This document shows, one piece after another, positions 16,407-24,385 of a DNA stretch of 40,255 nt. How positions within the stretch are numbered: the stretch's first letter is position 1; each line of letters opens with the position of its first letter. Source of the stretch: Psychrobacter sp. UBA3483 (GTDB lineage: Bacteria > Pseudomonadota > Gammaproteobacteria > Pseudomonadales > Moraxellaceae); NCBI RefSeq assembly GCF_002377905.1, contig NZ_DFQS01000013.1, positions 1 through 40,255 of the forward strand. The letters run 5' to 3'. A model generated the notes under the pieces. The model had not been told where the DNA came from, ran no database searches, and saw only the letters and a list, made by a program, of their open reading frames with translations. The position numbers and the translations under genes are program-made.

Positions 16407-16829
16407 TAGTGAAGTTAACGCACTGGTTATTAACGAATATTTAAATAAAAAGGTAATAATATTAACCTTAATACAATGTTAATTTATCCTTACGCTTAAG
16501 TAACTCTATGATTTTATTGAGGACAGTGAGGTACAAGTAAGCATTAAATCGTGTAATTAGTATTTGAGTTTCGTAAGTTTGGGTGTTAAGCTAGCGAAAT
16601 AGTGTCAGTCATACCCCATTTATGACCGTTTATCGGATTTTTTAACCGTTTATCGGCTCGATTTGAGGCAACGACCCACTAAATCTATAAATGTTATTGC
16701 TAATAATTAGGTAAGAAGGTAGCGCAAAATTTCACCTAATTGTTATCGCCGCCTAACTGTCTCAAGCGAGACCATTTTAGCGGTGCAACTTTTTCTTTTG
16801 CTTATTAACTGCCTAATTTTGGAGCTGCT
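16407..16829. other. Spacer between metW and the Sel1-repeat gene, with paired repeats
   Basis: A 423-base non-coding stretch. The direct repeat ACCGTTTATCGG occurs twice, at 16625-16636 and 16645-16656, with an exact 20-base period. No clean T-run terminator for metW is visible; AAGGT/ACCTT around 16450-16470 is only a weak AT-rich hairpin. Confidence 0.6.
16625..16656 (+). repeat. Paired 12-bp direct repeat, operator-like
   Basis: Two identical copies of ACCGTTTATCGG, separated by the eight bases ATTTTTTA, lie about 175 bases upstream of the Sel1-repeat gene. The 20-base period is about two helical turns, which would place two bound protein units on the same face of the DNA. No regulator is assigned. 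Confidence 0.75.
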
Positions 16830-17411
16830 ATGAAATTATTAAAAGCTGCGTTGTTTACTGCCCTGTTCTCTTGTGCGGGCCTTGCCAACGCTGAGTTAAT
16901 ATCAAACGTGCCACTTGATACTTCACGTTTTGAGCTAATGCCGATCAGTGAGCTGTCTGCCAGCGCTGCCCAAGGTAACAATCACGCCCAGTTTTACTTA
17001 GCCAAGCGTTTGCAAAAAGGTGAAGGCGTCGCCCAAAACACCCAGCAAGCCATCCAGTGGTATACCAAAGCAGCTCAGCAAGGCGTCGCCCCTGCTCAGT
17101 TGAATCTTGCTATCATGTACTTGCGCGGTGAAGGGGTACAGCCTAACCTACAACAAGCGCGTCTATGGTTAGAAAAAGCCGCGATGCGCGGTGATAACCG
17201 TGCCAGCTATACGCTTGCCCTGCTTGATGAAAAGCAAAAGAATCTGGTCGATGCGTATAAATGGTACGACTTGGCTGCCCGTGATGGCATGCTCGATGAA
17301 AAAGTCCGTAACAAAGCCCGCGGTAAAATCGGTCAATTGGCCTTGAACTTATCAAGTGCTGATATCGCTAGCGCGCGTAGTAAAGCCGACACTTGGTTCC
17401 AAAGTAAGTAA
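16830..17411 (+). CDS. Exported Sel1-repeat (TPR-like) protein
   Basis: A 193-residue protein with GGAG five bases before ATG. Residues 1-21 form a signal peptide ending ANA-E, so it is probably periplasmic. Three Sel1-like repeats follow (~47-83, 84-119, 120-155) with the typical A..G...AQ..LA...  ..GEGV..N...A..W..KAA pattern, then a short helical tail. Such proteins are scaffold modules for protein contacts in the envelope; the partner here is unknown. It is bounded by a terminator downstream and by the paired repeats upstream, suggesting single-gene regulation. Confidence 0.88.
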   Translation: MKLLKAALFTALFSCAGLANAELISNVPLDTSRFELMPISELSASAAQGNNHAQFYLAKRLQKGEGVAQNTQQAIQWYTKAAQQGVAPAQLNLAIMYLRGEGVQPNLQQARLWLEKAAMRGDNRASYTLALLDEKQKNLVDAYKWYDLAARDGMLDEKVRNKARGKIGQLALNLSSADIASARSKADTWFQSK

Positions 17412-17446
17412 ACTCTAATTTAGACTTTACACAGTAAATATAAAAG

Positions 17447-17473
17447 AAGCTCAGTATCATACTGGGCTTTTTT
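17447..17473 (+). terminator. Terminator of the Sel1-repeat gene
   Basis: AAGCTCAGTA-TCA-TACTGGGCTT is a 10-bp stem with one G-T pair and a T-run to 17473. Confidence 0.88.
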
Positions 17474-17658
17474 ATTTGCTATTTTTATGATCTGTCATAT
17501 TTCGATGAAATTATAGAATGATAAAACTGCCAAAACCTTTTTAAAATTTGTTAAACTACGCCCGCATTAGCCAATTCCACAATTGCGCTAGTGTTATAGC
17601 TAATCTACATACTTAAATCAATGCACTAGGTTTGCGACCTAGCCAGCAGGAGAAACAC

Positions 17659-18714
17659 ATGAGTACCTCACAAACGACTGACGTACAAGCGTCAACTCAC
17701 GCCACCGAATACGATAGCGTCACCAATAATATCGTGGTTGCTGCCCTCTATAAGTTCACTCGCTTTGCCGATTTTGAGCAATATCGTGAGCCAATTTTAA
17801 ATACCATGCTTGATAATGATGTCAAAGGCACTTTATTACTGGCCAGCGAAGGCATTAACGGCACGATTTCTGGTAGCCGCCAAGGTATCGATAATGTCTT
17901 AGATTATTTGCGCAGTATCGAAGCGATTGGCAGCTTTACTTTTAAAGAGTCGTATACCGATGACCAGCCTTTTTATCGCACTAAGGTGAAGCTAAAAAAA
18001 GAAATCGTCACCATGGGCGTGGAGAATATCGACCCATTACAATCGGTCGGTCGTTATGTAAAACCAAGTGAGTGGAATGCACTAATTTCAGACCCTGAGG
18101 TTATCCTGATTGATACCCGTAACGATTACGAAGTGCAAATCGGTACCTTCCAAAATGCGGTCAATCCAAATACCGAAACCTTCCGCGAGTTCCCAGAGTA
18201 TGTCGCAAAAGAGCTTGACCCAACCAAGCATAAAAAAGTTGCGATGTTCTGTACCGGCGGCATTCGCTGTGAAAAATCGACAGCCTTTATGCGCGAGCAA
18301 GGCTTTGAAGAGGTCTATCATTTAGAAGGCGGGATTTTGAAATATTTAGAAGAAATCCCAGCCAGTGAATCTATGTGGCAAGGTGACTGCTTTGTATTTG
18401 ACAACCGTGTGTCGGTCAATCATAACCTAGAGAAAGGCAACTACGAGCAATGTTTTGCTTGCCGTATGCCAATTACTCAAGATGACATGCAAACCGCCGC
18501 CTATGTCAAAGGCGAGTCATGCCCGCACTGTATCGATAAAGCCACTGACGAGCAAAAAGCGCGTTTTCGTGAGCGCGAGCATCAAATGCAGCTGGCGAAA
18601 AAACGTGGTGAGGCGCATATCGGTAGCGATGTGATTGACGTGATTGAGAAGCGTAAAGCGGCTAAGATTGAAGCTCGCCGTCAAGCGGAAGCCGCTAATA
18701 AAGCTAAAGCTTAA
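17659..18714 (+). CDS. trhO: tRNA uridine(34) hydroxylase (rhodanese family)
   Basis: A 351-residue member of the YceA/TrhO family. The start is ATG at 17659, with AGGAG 7 bases upstream; an in-frame TTG at 17632 is less likely. Order: an N-terminal acylphosphatase-like domain (~25-115, with ASEGINGTISG at 62-72), a rhodanese domain (~130-225) with active-site Cys198 and Cys204 in CTGGIRC, then a cysteine-rich segment CFACRMP...CPHC that could bind metal, and a charged helical tail. TrhO hydroxylates U34 of certain tRNAs on the way to cmo5U/mo5U, an oxygen-dependent route. It has its own terminator. Confidence 0.94.
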   Translation: MSTSQTTDVQASTHATEYDSVTNNIVVAALYKFTRFADFEQYREPILNTMLDNDVKGTLLLASEGINGTISGSRQGIDNVLDYLRSIEAIGSFTFKESYTDDQPFYRTKVKLKKEIVTMGVENIDPLQSVGRYVKPSEWNALISDPEVILIDTRNDYEVQIGTFQNAVNPNTETFREFPEYVAKELDPTKHKKVAMFCTGGIRCEKSTAFMREQGFEEVYHLEGGILKYLEEIPASESMWQGDCFVFDNRVSVNHNLEKGNYEQCFACRMPITQDDMQTAAYVKGESCPHCIDKATDEQKARFREREHQMQLAKKRGEAHIGSDVIDVIEKRKAAKIEARRQAEAANKAKA

Positions 18715-18768
18715 TAAGTTAAATTAACCAAAGCTTAACGGCATTAAGGTTTATTACATAAGAGTTAT

Positions 18769-18799
18769 AAAAAAGAGGTCACTAGCGCCTCTTTTTTTT
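18769..18799 (+). terminator. Terminator of trhO
   Basis: AAAAAAGAGG (18769-18778) and CCTCTTTTTT (18788-18797) form a 10-bp stem with a 9-base loop, ending in eight T's. Confidence 0.9.
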
Positions 18800-18837
18800 G
18801 TCCCTTTTATTTATATTAGGGTGTATCTTCATTTTAA

Positions 18838-18956
18838 AAATGGTGATAGAAATGAGGTAAATTGCCGTCAAGCAAGGAAAATAGTGCAGATAATATCGAG
18901 ATATTACCTAGCTATTTGACGCTGTTTGGCAAGATTTAACCATTTCTAGCCCATTT
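18838..18956. repeat. Long imperfect inverted repeat (MITE-like element)
   Basis: The stretch folds back on itself over almost its whole length. Outer arms are AAATGG (18838-18843) and CCATTT (18951-18956), next TAGAAAT (18847-18853) and ATTTCTA (18942-18948). Further in come TTGCC/GGCAA and GTCAA/TTGAC, and the centre is AATATC-GA-GATATT (18892-18905). The arms agree at roughly three quarters of positions with small gaps. It encodes nothing and lies between convergent trhO and the DUF488 gene. It resembles a miniature inverted-repeat element or a repeated intergenic palindrome. No target duplication is obvious. Confidence 0.65.
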
Positions 18957-18987
18957 AGATTGCTATTGGTTTAGTTGAGGACACGCC

Positions 18988-19521
18988 CTACACTGCTGGA
19001 TAAACTACTTGGCCTTGACCATTTAACTCAGCCCCTGATGTAGGCTTGGCAACATCTAAGCGACCAACGCCCATAATATGCTCTACCCTATGGCCTCTAA
19101 GCAGTAAATAATCGGTAATGATACGCCGATGGCAACGCCACCATACTGCTTCAGAACACATAAGAGTAAGACGCTGTTTTTCTCCGAGTTGAATGAGTTG
19201 ATCGAGGGCGGCTTGAAAAGTATCACTTAACGCATAATCCGCATAGTTATGAAAAGCTTGCACGCGCCATAGATCATTAATCTGTTCATCGACTTGCTTT
19301 TGCTTCGGACGTCGCCCGCCAAGGTCAGCGCAGTGCTGATAACTGATGCCAACTTGACTGAGTGCTTCGGGAAAAGTATCGATATTAAAAACAGGGTTGG
19401 TACGAGAACGCGGAAAGCTGCGCACATCGATGAGCAGTTTGATATCGGCTGCTTGAAGCATCTCAATCAGCTCACTAAGGCTACGGGTCGAATGTCCAAT
19501 CGTATAAAATGTGGTGGTCAT
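18988..19521 (-). CDS. DUF488-family protein
   Basis: A 177-residue protein with the family's conserved blocks: TIGHSTRS at the N-terminus, DVRSFPRSRTNPVFN (~32-46), a DLGGRRP turn, and the block CSEAVWWRCHRRII with two cysteines and a His-Arg-Arg cluster. The Asp-Val-Arg and Cys-Glu-x-Cys-His-Arg arrangement is shared across DUF488, whose biochemical role is not known; the residues suggest binding of an anionic or metal-containing ligand. The gene stands alone. No strong ribosome-binding site is visible before the ATG. Confidence 0.88.
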   Translation of the reverse strand: MTTTFYTIGHSTRSLSELIEMLQAADIKLLIDVRSFPRSRTNPVFNIDTFPEALSQVGISYQHCADLGGRRPKQKQVDEQINDLWRVQAFHNYADYALSDTFQAALDQLIQLGEKQRLTLMCSEAVWWRCHRRIITDYLLLRGHRVEHIMGVGRLDVAKPTSGAELNGQGQVVYPAV

Positions 19522-19879
19522 AATTTAAGCCAGTGTTGAGTTGTCGCATCGTTGTTTTAAAGTTTATTGTCGACATTTTATTTGGCATGGTTTTGTCTTA
19601 AATGGTTCAATGGTTGTACTCATTCAATATTACCCAGCCTCAACCTGCTCACTCATTAGGACTTTTGTAGGACAATCGTGCTTGAAGGTCGCTAACGCAG
19701 GAAAATCAAGCAAAGCAAACTAAAAAACTCTACATCTCTACATCTCTACTGCATATACCGATACCCAACATAAAAAAATAGCAGACAACCACCAAGGTCA
19801 TCTGCTATTTCATTTAATTTATTTTAAGACGTTAAAACGTATCTTTATATCGTCAGTCTTAAGCGTTATGAATAATCTA
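19522..19879. other. Spacer between the DUF488 gene and serA
   Basis: A 358-base region with no convincing gene; a 60-codon plus-strand reading frame here lacks a ribosome-binding site and protein-like composition. It holds nearly three tandem copies of the octamer CTCTACAT (19728-19750) and the serA terminator. Confidence 0.5.
19772..19810 (-). terminator. Terminator of serA
   Basis: AAATAGCAGA (19776-19785) pairs with TCTGCTATTT (19801-19810); the loop may form extra pairs (ACC/GGT). On the minus strand seven T's follow. It lies 70 bases past the serA stop. Confidence 0.88.
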
Positions 19880-21106
19880 TTAAAACAAGATACGTACACG
19901 AATGGTTTCTTCAACATCCTTTAGCTGATCTAGAGCGGCGCGTGAATCGTTATAGTCCACATCCATCACCAAATAACCAACATCACCTTCGGTCATGAGA
20001 CTTTGCGCTAAAATATTGATATGCGCTTCGGCGAACAGGCGGTTAATCTGTGACAATACGCCTGGAACGTTTTTGTGGATATGCAGCAGACGATGCGTGC
20101 CTTCTTTAAACGGTACAGAAACTTCTGGGAAGTTCACCGCAGTTGCGGTATCACCTTGATCAGAGTAACGAACAAACTTATCGGCAACTTCAAGACCGAT
20201 ATTTGCTTGCGCTTCTTGGGTTGAACCACCGATATGCGGCGTCAAGATAACATTGTCAAATTTACGCAGTGGTGACTCAAACTCTTCATCTGCTGATTTT
20301 GGCTCTTTTGGGAACACATCAATCGCTGCGCCCAAAATTTTACCTGACTCAAGGGCTGCTGCCAAATCATCAATCTCAACGCAGGTACCGCGAGCGGCGT
20401 TGATAAAGTAGCTGCCATCTTTCATATGCGCAAATTGCTCAGCTTTCATCATATAGCGCGTGCTTGGAACATCAGGCACATGCAAGGTGACGATATCAGC
20501 GGTTGATAATAACTCTTCTAAGCTACCAACTTGCACGGCATTACCCAGTGGCAATTTGGTCACGACATCATGATAGATGACTTTCATACCAAAACTTTCA
20601 GCTAAGACAGACAACTGCGAGCCAATAGAGCCGTAACCAACGATACCGATGGTTTTGCCGCGCACTTCATGCGAGTTGGTCGCAGATTTGCCCCAACCAC
20701 CGCGATGGACAGTGGCATTTTTTTCAGGGATACCGCGATATAGCATGATGGCTTCGGCAAGCACCAGTTCAGCAACCGAACGGGTGTTCGAATATGGCGC
20801 GTTAAAGACAGGAATACCCAAATCACGAGCGGCGTCCAAGTCTACTTGGTTGGTACCGATACAAAAGCAGCCAATACCGATAAGCTTGTGGGCGTGCTCA
20901 AGCACTTCACGCGTCAGCTGCGTGCGCGAGCGAATACCGATAAAGTGAGCATCTTTAATTTTTTCGATCAGCTCATCTTGATCTAGGGCGTGACTGATAT
21001 TCTCAATGTTATGGTAACCAGCCCCTTCCAATACTTTTAACGCATTGTCATGTAGACCTTCAAGCAATAAAAACCGGATCTTGTCTTTTTGTAGTGATAA
21101 CGCCAT
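19880..21106 (-). CDS. serA: D-3-phosphoglycerate dehydrogenase
   Basis: A 408-residue enzyme, the same size class as E. coli SerA. It oxidises 3-phosphoglycerate to 3-phosphohydroxypyruvate with NAD+, the first step of serine synthesis. The NAD loop is GIVGYGSIG (154-162). Catalytic residues are Arg239 (AARGT), Glu268 and His291 (TPHIGG). The C-terminal ACT domain (~338-408) retains His344, Asn346 and Asn364, the serine-contact positions of the E. coli enzyme, so serine feedback inhibition is expected. E. coli-type SerA can also reduce 2-oxoglutarate to D-2-hydroxyglutarate. It is divergent from a D-2-hydroxyglutarate dehydrogenase-like gene, as in Pseudomonas. AGGA lies 10 bases before ATG. 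Confidence 0.97.
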   Translation of the reverse strand: MALSLQKDKIRFLLLEGLHDNALKVLEGAGYHNIENISHALDQDELIEKIKDAHFIGIRSRTQLTREVLEHAHKLIGIGCFCIGTNQVDLDAARDLGIPVFNAPYSNTRSVAELVLAEAIMLYRGIPEKNATVHRGGWGKSATNSHEVRGKTIGIVGYGSIGSQLSVLAESFGMKVIYHDVVTKLPLGNAVQVGSLEELLSTADIVTLHVPDVPSTRYMMKAEQFAHMKDGSYFINAARGTCVEIDDLAAALESGKILGAAIDVFPKEPKSADEEFESPLRKFDNVILTPHIGGSTQEAQANIGLEVADKFVRYSDQGDTATAVNFPEVSVPFKEGTHRLLHIHKNVPGVLSQINRLFAEAHINILAQSLMTEGDVGYLVMDVDYNDSRAALDQLKDVEETIRVRILF

Positions 21107-21500
21107 GTGAGAACTGTCCTATAATTGTCTTATAAAAATCATCAGTGGGATAAGTCTGATGGATGAAACGAAAACAGTCTGGATATCTTACACAAAATTT
21201 GGCAGCGATGTTAGCAGATTAGATGAATTATTGCTTATCAAGCCTGAAAACTTTTTATGCTATAGTGAATCATGGTATATAAAACTTATCACCAAACCTG
21301 ATTAAACTGTTTTTAACGATTTAGGCGAGACAGAGGGGCGTATGACAGCATCTCTATCTATCATTGCGCTACGCGCTCGCTTATACTTATCTAAACCGAC
21401 TTATTTATATAAACACAGTTAGCACCGCTGAGTTATATCCATTTAGCGATATAATAATCCCTTTTATACATAGCGCTTACGTTTCTACCGAGATTTGACC
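21107..21500. promoter_or_regulatory. Divergent promoter region between serA and the flavoenzyme gene
   Basis: A 394-base spacer. On the plus strand there is an extended -10, TGCTATAGT (21258-21266), and a second -10-like TATAAT (21450-21455) nearer the gene; neither has a good -35. Minus-strand signals for serA were not resolved. No clear operator symmetry was seen. Confidence 0.4.
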
Positions 21501-22961
21501 ATGACTTCTTTAGCTAGCCAAAGCAACACTACCGCTCAAAACAATGCTACCACCCCTACTGCTGCTGTCCAGACTATCTTAAGCAGCTTGCTCGATGTGC
21601 ATCAGTTTGACGCCAGCCAAATCAAAACCGATAGCGAAAGCCTCGAGCACTGGGGCAAAGACTGGACCAAGCACTTTGCTCCTGCTGCTGCCGCTATAGT
21701 CTTTCCAAAGACCACCGAGCAAGTGCAAGCGATTGTATTACTTGCCAATGAGCACAATGTGGTATTAACGCCAAGTGGTGGTCGTACTGGCCTATCTGCG
21801 GGCGCGGTCGCTGCCAATGGTGAGATTGTCGTTAGTATGGATAAAATGAATCATATCGGACAATTTTATCCTGCTGACCGTATGGTTGAGATTGAAGCGG
21901 GCGTGGTTACGCAGCAGCTACAACAATTTGCCGAATCAAAAGACCTCTACTATCCTGTCGACTTTGCTTCAGCAGGTTCCAGTCAAATCGGTGGCAATAT
22001 CGGCACCAATGCCGGCGGTATTAAAGTGATTCGCTATGGCATGACCCGTCAATGGATTATGGGTTTGACTGTGGTCACCGGTAAAGGTGATATCTTGCAA
22101 TTGAACCGTGGAATGGTAAAAAATGCGACGGGTTATGACTTACGCCAATTATTTATCGGTAGCGAAGGTACGCTTGGTCTAGTCACTCATGCACAAATCA
22201 AACTTGAACGTCAGCCGCAAGATTTAAACGTCATGGTCTTAGGCATGGACAGCTTTAATGATGTCATGAATGTGCTATCGGCTTTTCAAGCGAAAATTGA
22301 TTTGACCGCGTTTGAGTTCTTTGATGAGGTGGCGATTGATAAGCTTATGGCGCACGGTCAAGTACAAGAGCCGTTTGAATCGCGTACCAAGTTTTATACA
22401 CTGCTAGAATTTGAAGCGCCGTATGAGCCTATCATGGATAAAGCCATGGCCATCTTTGAGGAGTGCATGGAACAAGGTTGGGTCGTCGATGGGGTGATGA
22501 GTCAGAGTCTCGCTCAAGCAGAAGAGCTGTGGAAGCTACGTGAGTATATCTCTGAAACCATCTCAGTGTTTACCCCTTATAAGAATGACGTTTCTGTACT
22601 AATCAGCTACGTACCTGAATTTATCGCTGAGATTGATCATATCGTCAGTAGCAACTACCCTGACTTTGAAGTCTGTTGGTTCGGTCATATTGGTGATGGC
22701 AACTTACATCTGAATATCTTAAAGCCTGAAAACATGAGTAAAGATGACTTTTTTAGCGAGTGTCAAATCGTTAATAAATACGTGTTTGAAACGGTACAAA
22801 AATATGGCGGTTCGGTCTCTGCGGAACATGGCGTTGGTATGACCAAAAAACCGTATCTCAATTATAGCCGTAGCGAAACTGAGATTGAGTATTTACGCGC
22901 GGTCAAAAAAGTCTTTGACCCCAATAATATTATGAACCGTGGTAAGATTTTTGATATGTAA
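21501..22961 (+). CDS. FAD-linked oxidase, probable D-2-hydroxyglutarate dehydrogenase
   Basis: A 486-residue enzyme starting at ATG 21501 (an in-frame TTG lies two codons upstream). The N-terminal FAD-binding domain of the GlcD/vanillyl-alcohol oxidase type has PSGGRTGLSAG (91-101), SSQIGGNIGTNAGG (160-173) and GTLGLVT (223-229). The C-terminal cap has GHIGDGNLHLN (395-405) and AEHGVG (441-446), whose His and Glu residues bind metal and substrate in D-2-hydroxy-acid dehydrogenases. The specific substrate is inferred from its divergent position next to serA, the arrangement known from Pseudomonas where this enzyme returns D-2-hydroxyglutarate to 2-oxoglutarate and passes electrons toward the respiratory chain. 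D-lactate or glycolate are alternatives. Confidence 0.85.
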   Translation: MTSLASQSNTTAQNNATTPTAAVQTILSSLLDVHQFDASQIKTDSESLEHWGKDWTKHFAPAAAAIVFPKTTEQVQAIVLLANEHNVVLTPSGGRTGLSAGAVAANGEIVVSMDKMNHIGQFYPADRMVEIEAGVVTQQLQQFAESKDLYYPVDFASAGSSQIGGNIGTNAGGIKVIRYGMTRQWIMGLTVVTGKGDILQLNRGMVKNATGYDLRQLFIGSEGTLGLVTHAQIKLERQPQDLNVMVLGMDSFNDVMNVLSAFQAKIDLTAFEFFDEVAIDKLMAHGQVQEPFESRTKFYTLLEFEAPYEPIMDKAMAIFEECMEQGWVVDGVMSQSLAQAEELWKLREYISETISVFTPYKNDVSVLISYVPEFIAEIDHIVSSNYPDFEVCWFGHIGDGNLHLNILKPENMSKDDFFSECQIVNKYVFETVQKYGGSVSAEHGVGMTKKPYLNYSRSETEIEYLRAVKKVFDPNNIMNRGKIFDM

Positions 22962-22996
22962 GAGGTTTTTTATCAAAACAACCCATCTATAATCAT

Positions 22997-23035
22997 AAAA
23001 AAAGACGCTAAACCTCAGAGTTTAGCGTCTTTTTT
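22997..23035. terminator. Bidirectional terminator between the flavoenzyme and BLUF genes
   Basis: AAAAAGACGCTAAAC and GTTTAGCGTCTTTTT are perfect inverted repeats (ending 23013, starting 23020) around CTCAGA, with T-runs on both strands. It lies between convergent genes. Confidence 0.93.
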
Positions 23036-23063
23036 ATATTATCTTTTAGCCCAATAGCACTGC

Positions 23064-23693
23064 TTAGAAATATAACAGCACCAAACCAACGATTAATAGC
23101 ACACTTAAAAACCCTTGCACCACTAAAAACGCTTGATGCGGGGCGGCAATATGACGCACCATATTGCCAAGCGCATTATAGGTAATGCCAGCGGCTTTGA
23201 TATGTGGCGGGGTGTCAAAGGTTTTGATAATTTGCAAAAACTGTTCGGTACGCTCAGCTGACCAACTGTGCGGGGCAAAAGGTAGATATGGCGACAATTG
23301 CGCTGCTTGTTTTTTGGTAGCAGGCGACCAAAGCCAACGCTCCAAAAACAGCAAACGCATGCGCCAGTCTGAAAAATCACGCTGCTTAATCACTTGTAAT
23401 ACGAGCACCTGCACGTCTTTATGGCGCTTATCGGCAAAAATACGCTGCGTCAGCGCCGCCACTTTGGCTTTTTCGCCTTCCATACATTGTAAAAAATGAC
23501 CATTGCCATAACATAACGTCCCTGTGATGCCATGCTGCTCATTATAATCACGCGCATGACTTTCCACTTCATCAAATATCGCCGCATTCAACCGTGAAGC
23601 AAGTGTTAAGCTACTGACATATACCAACTGTACCAATGCAGTGTCTGCTATTTCATCTAATCTGCTAAAGGCATTGGCATGAGTTAGGGGCAT
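23064..23693 (-). CDS. BLUF blue-light sensor with a C-terminal membrane helix
   Basis: A 209-residue protein. Residues ~19-112 are a BLUF flavin-binding domain with all key photochemical residues: Tyr25 (LVYVSS), Asn51 (RDYNEQHGITG), Gln69 (HFLQCMEG), and Trp110/Met112 (DFSDWRM). Light-driven rearrangement of the Tyr-Gln-flavin hydrogen bonds should therefore work. After a middle region (~120-185) comes a hydrophobic helix (~190-209) ending the protein, so it is probably anchored in the inner membrane. No EAL, cyclase or other output domain is fused, so signalling must go through protein contact, as in Acinetobacter BlsA, which however lacks this tail. AGGA lies about 8 bases before ATG. Confidence 0.93.
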   Translation of the reverse strand: MPLTHANAFSRLDEIADTALVQLVYVSSLTLASRLNAAIFDEVESHARDYNEQHGITGTLCYGNGHFLQCMEGEKAKVAALTQRIFADKRHKDVQVLVLQVIKQRDFSDWRMRLLFLERWLWSPATKKQAAQLSPYLPFAPHSWSAERTEQFLQIIKTFDTPPHIKAAGITYNALGNMVRHIAAPHQAFLVVQGFLSVLLIVGLVLLYF

Positions 23694-23842
23694 AATAAAA
23701 TCCTAAAAGGTCACAACTAAAGATAAGCGAAAAAATACGCCACTTAAAATGACGCGTAGGAGAATAACAATATTACGGATAGTAAAGGTGGTGCTTTACG
23801 TGTGCCCAGCAACAAAACTGGCAACAAAAACCTAGCAAATAA

Positions 23843-23929
23843 TTACGCCGCTTGACGGTGATTGCTTATGGGAGCTGCTATCATAACCAGCACAAAGAGC
23901 GACATAATAATAAGCGTCATCAGTGCCAT
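23843..23929 (-). CDS. Possible 28-residue membrane peptide
   Basis: The reading frame encodes MALMTLIIMSLFVLVMIAAP followed by ISNHRQAA. It is one hydrophobic helix with a short, positively charged polar tail, as in known bacterial small membrane proteins. It lies about 150 bases upstream of the BLUF gene on the same strand. Against it: no clear ribosome-binding site before any of its three ATG codons, and short hydrophobic frames arise by chance. The next in-frame upstream stop is two codons before the first ATG. Confidence 0.3.
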   Translation of the reverse strand: MALMTLIIMSLFVLVMIAAPISNHRQAA

Positions 23930-24051
23930 AAAGGGCTAAAAACTAAATTACCCACAGAGAATATATAAAATAAAGACGAAACACAGTGGTAAAATGCGCC
24001 CTTGCAAACCTGCTAAATCGCCTCATTAAAACAAATAACGCCAGAGCAGTG

Positions 24052-24071
24052 GTTATACTTATTGGTATAAC
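24052..24071. promoter_or_regulatory. Perfect inverted repeat, operator-like
   Basis: GTTATAC (24052-24058) and GTATAAC (24065-24071) are perfect 7-base inverted repeats with a 6-base centre. The 20-base dyad has the size and shape of a dimeric regulator site. It lies about 315 bases before the GNAT-nitrilase gene and 360 before the BLUF gene; no regulator can be assigned. Confidence 0.5.
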
Positions 24072-24385
24072 TCATTGTAAATGCGAAGATAAATGATTGT
24101 AACGATTAAATAAGCCTATGGATATATTTTTCTCGACATTATGGTCTAAAAAGTCATAAGAAAACTTAGGCGCTGGCGTTTACTTTTAGCCATTGCCTCA
24201 CTGCAAAAATACCTTTTACAGACTTCTCTTACGATTTTTGATAGCGGGTCTTTTATAAGTACCTTTTTTATAGATACTCTTTTATAGACAGCCTTTTTAG
24301 CAAAATTTTTATCAAACAGACATTTGCACCTTTATTACTATTGATTTATTAACACTGATTTATCGCAACGACAGATAGGAACATT

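Larger units (their letters stand above)
23694..24385. other. Long spacer upstream of the BLUF gene and the GNAT-nitrilase gene
   Basis: A 692-base region, the longest gene-poor stretch here, between divergent genes. It contains a 28-codon hydrophobic reading frame (minus strand, 23843-23929), a perfect inverted repeat GTTATAC-N6-GTATAAC (24052-24071), and near its right end degenerate T-rich direct repeats built on TCTTTTATA (~24249 and ~24278). No other gene is visible. Confidence 0.5.

Noticed and set aside
19541..19723. 60-codon plus-strand frame in the serA/DUF488 spacer
   Set aside because: No ribosome-binding site, unusual amino-acid composition, and it overlaps the likely promoter of the DUF488 gene.
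24240..24310. T-rich direct repeats as a CRISPR or satellite array
   Set aside because: Only two or three degenerate units without constant repeats or spacers; simple AT-rich sequence is a sufficient explanation.
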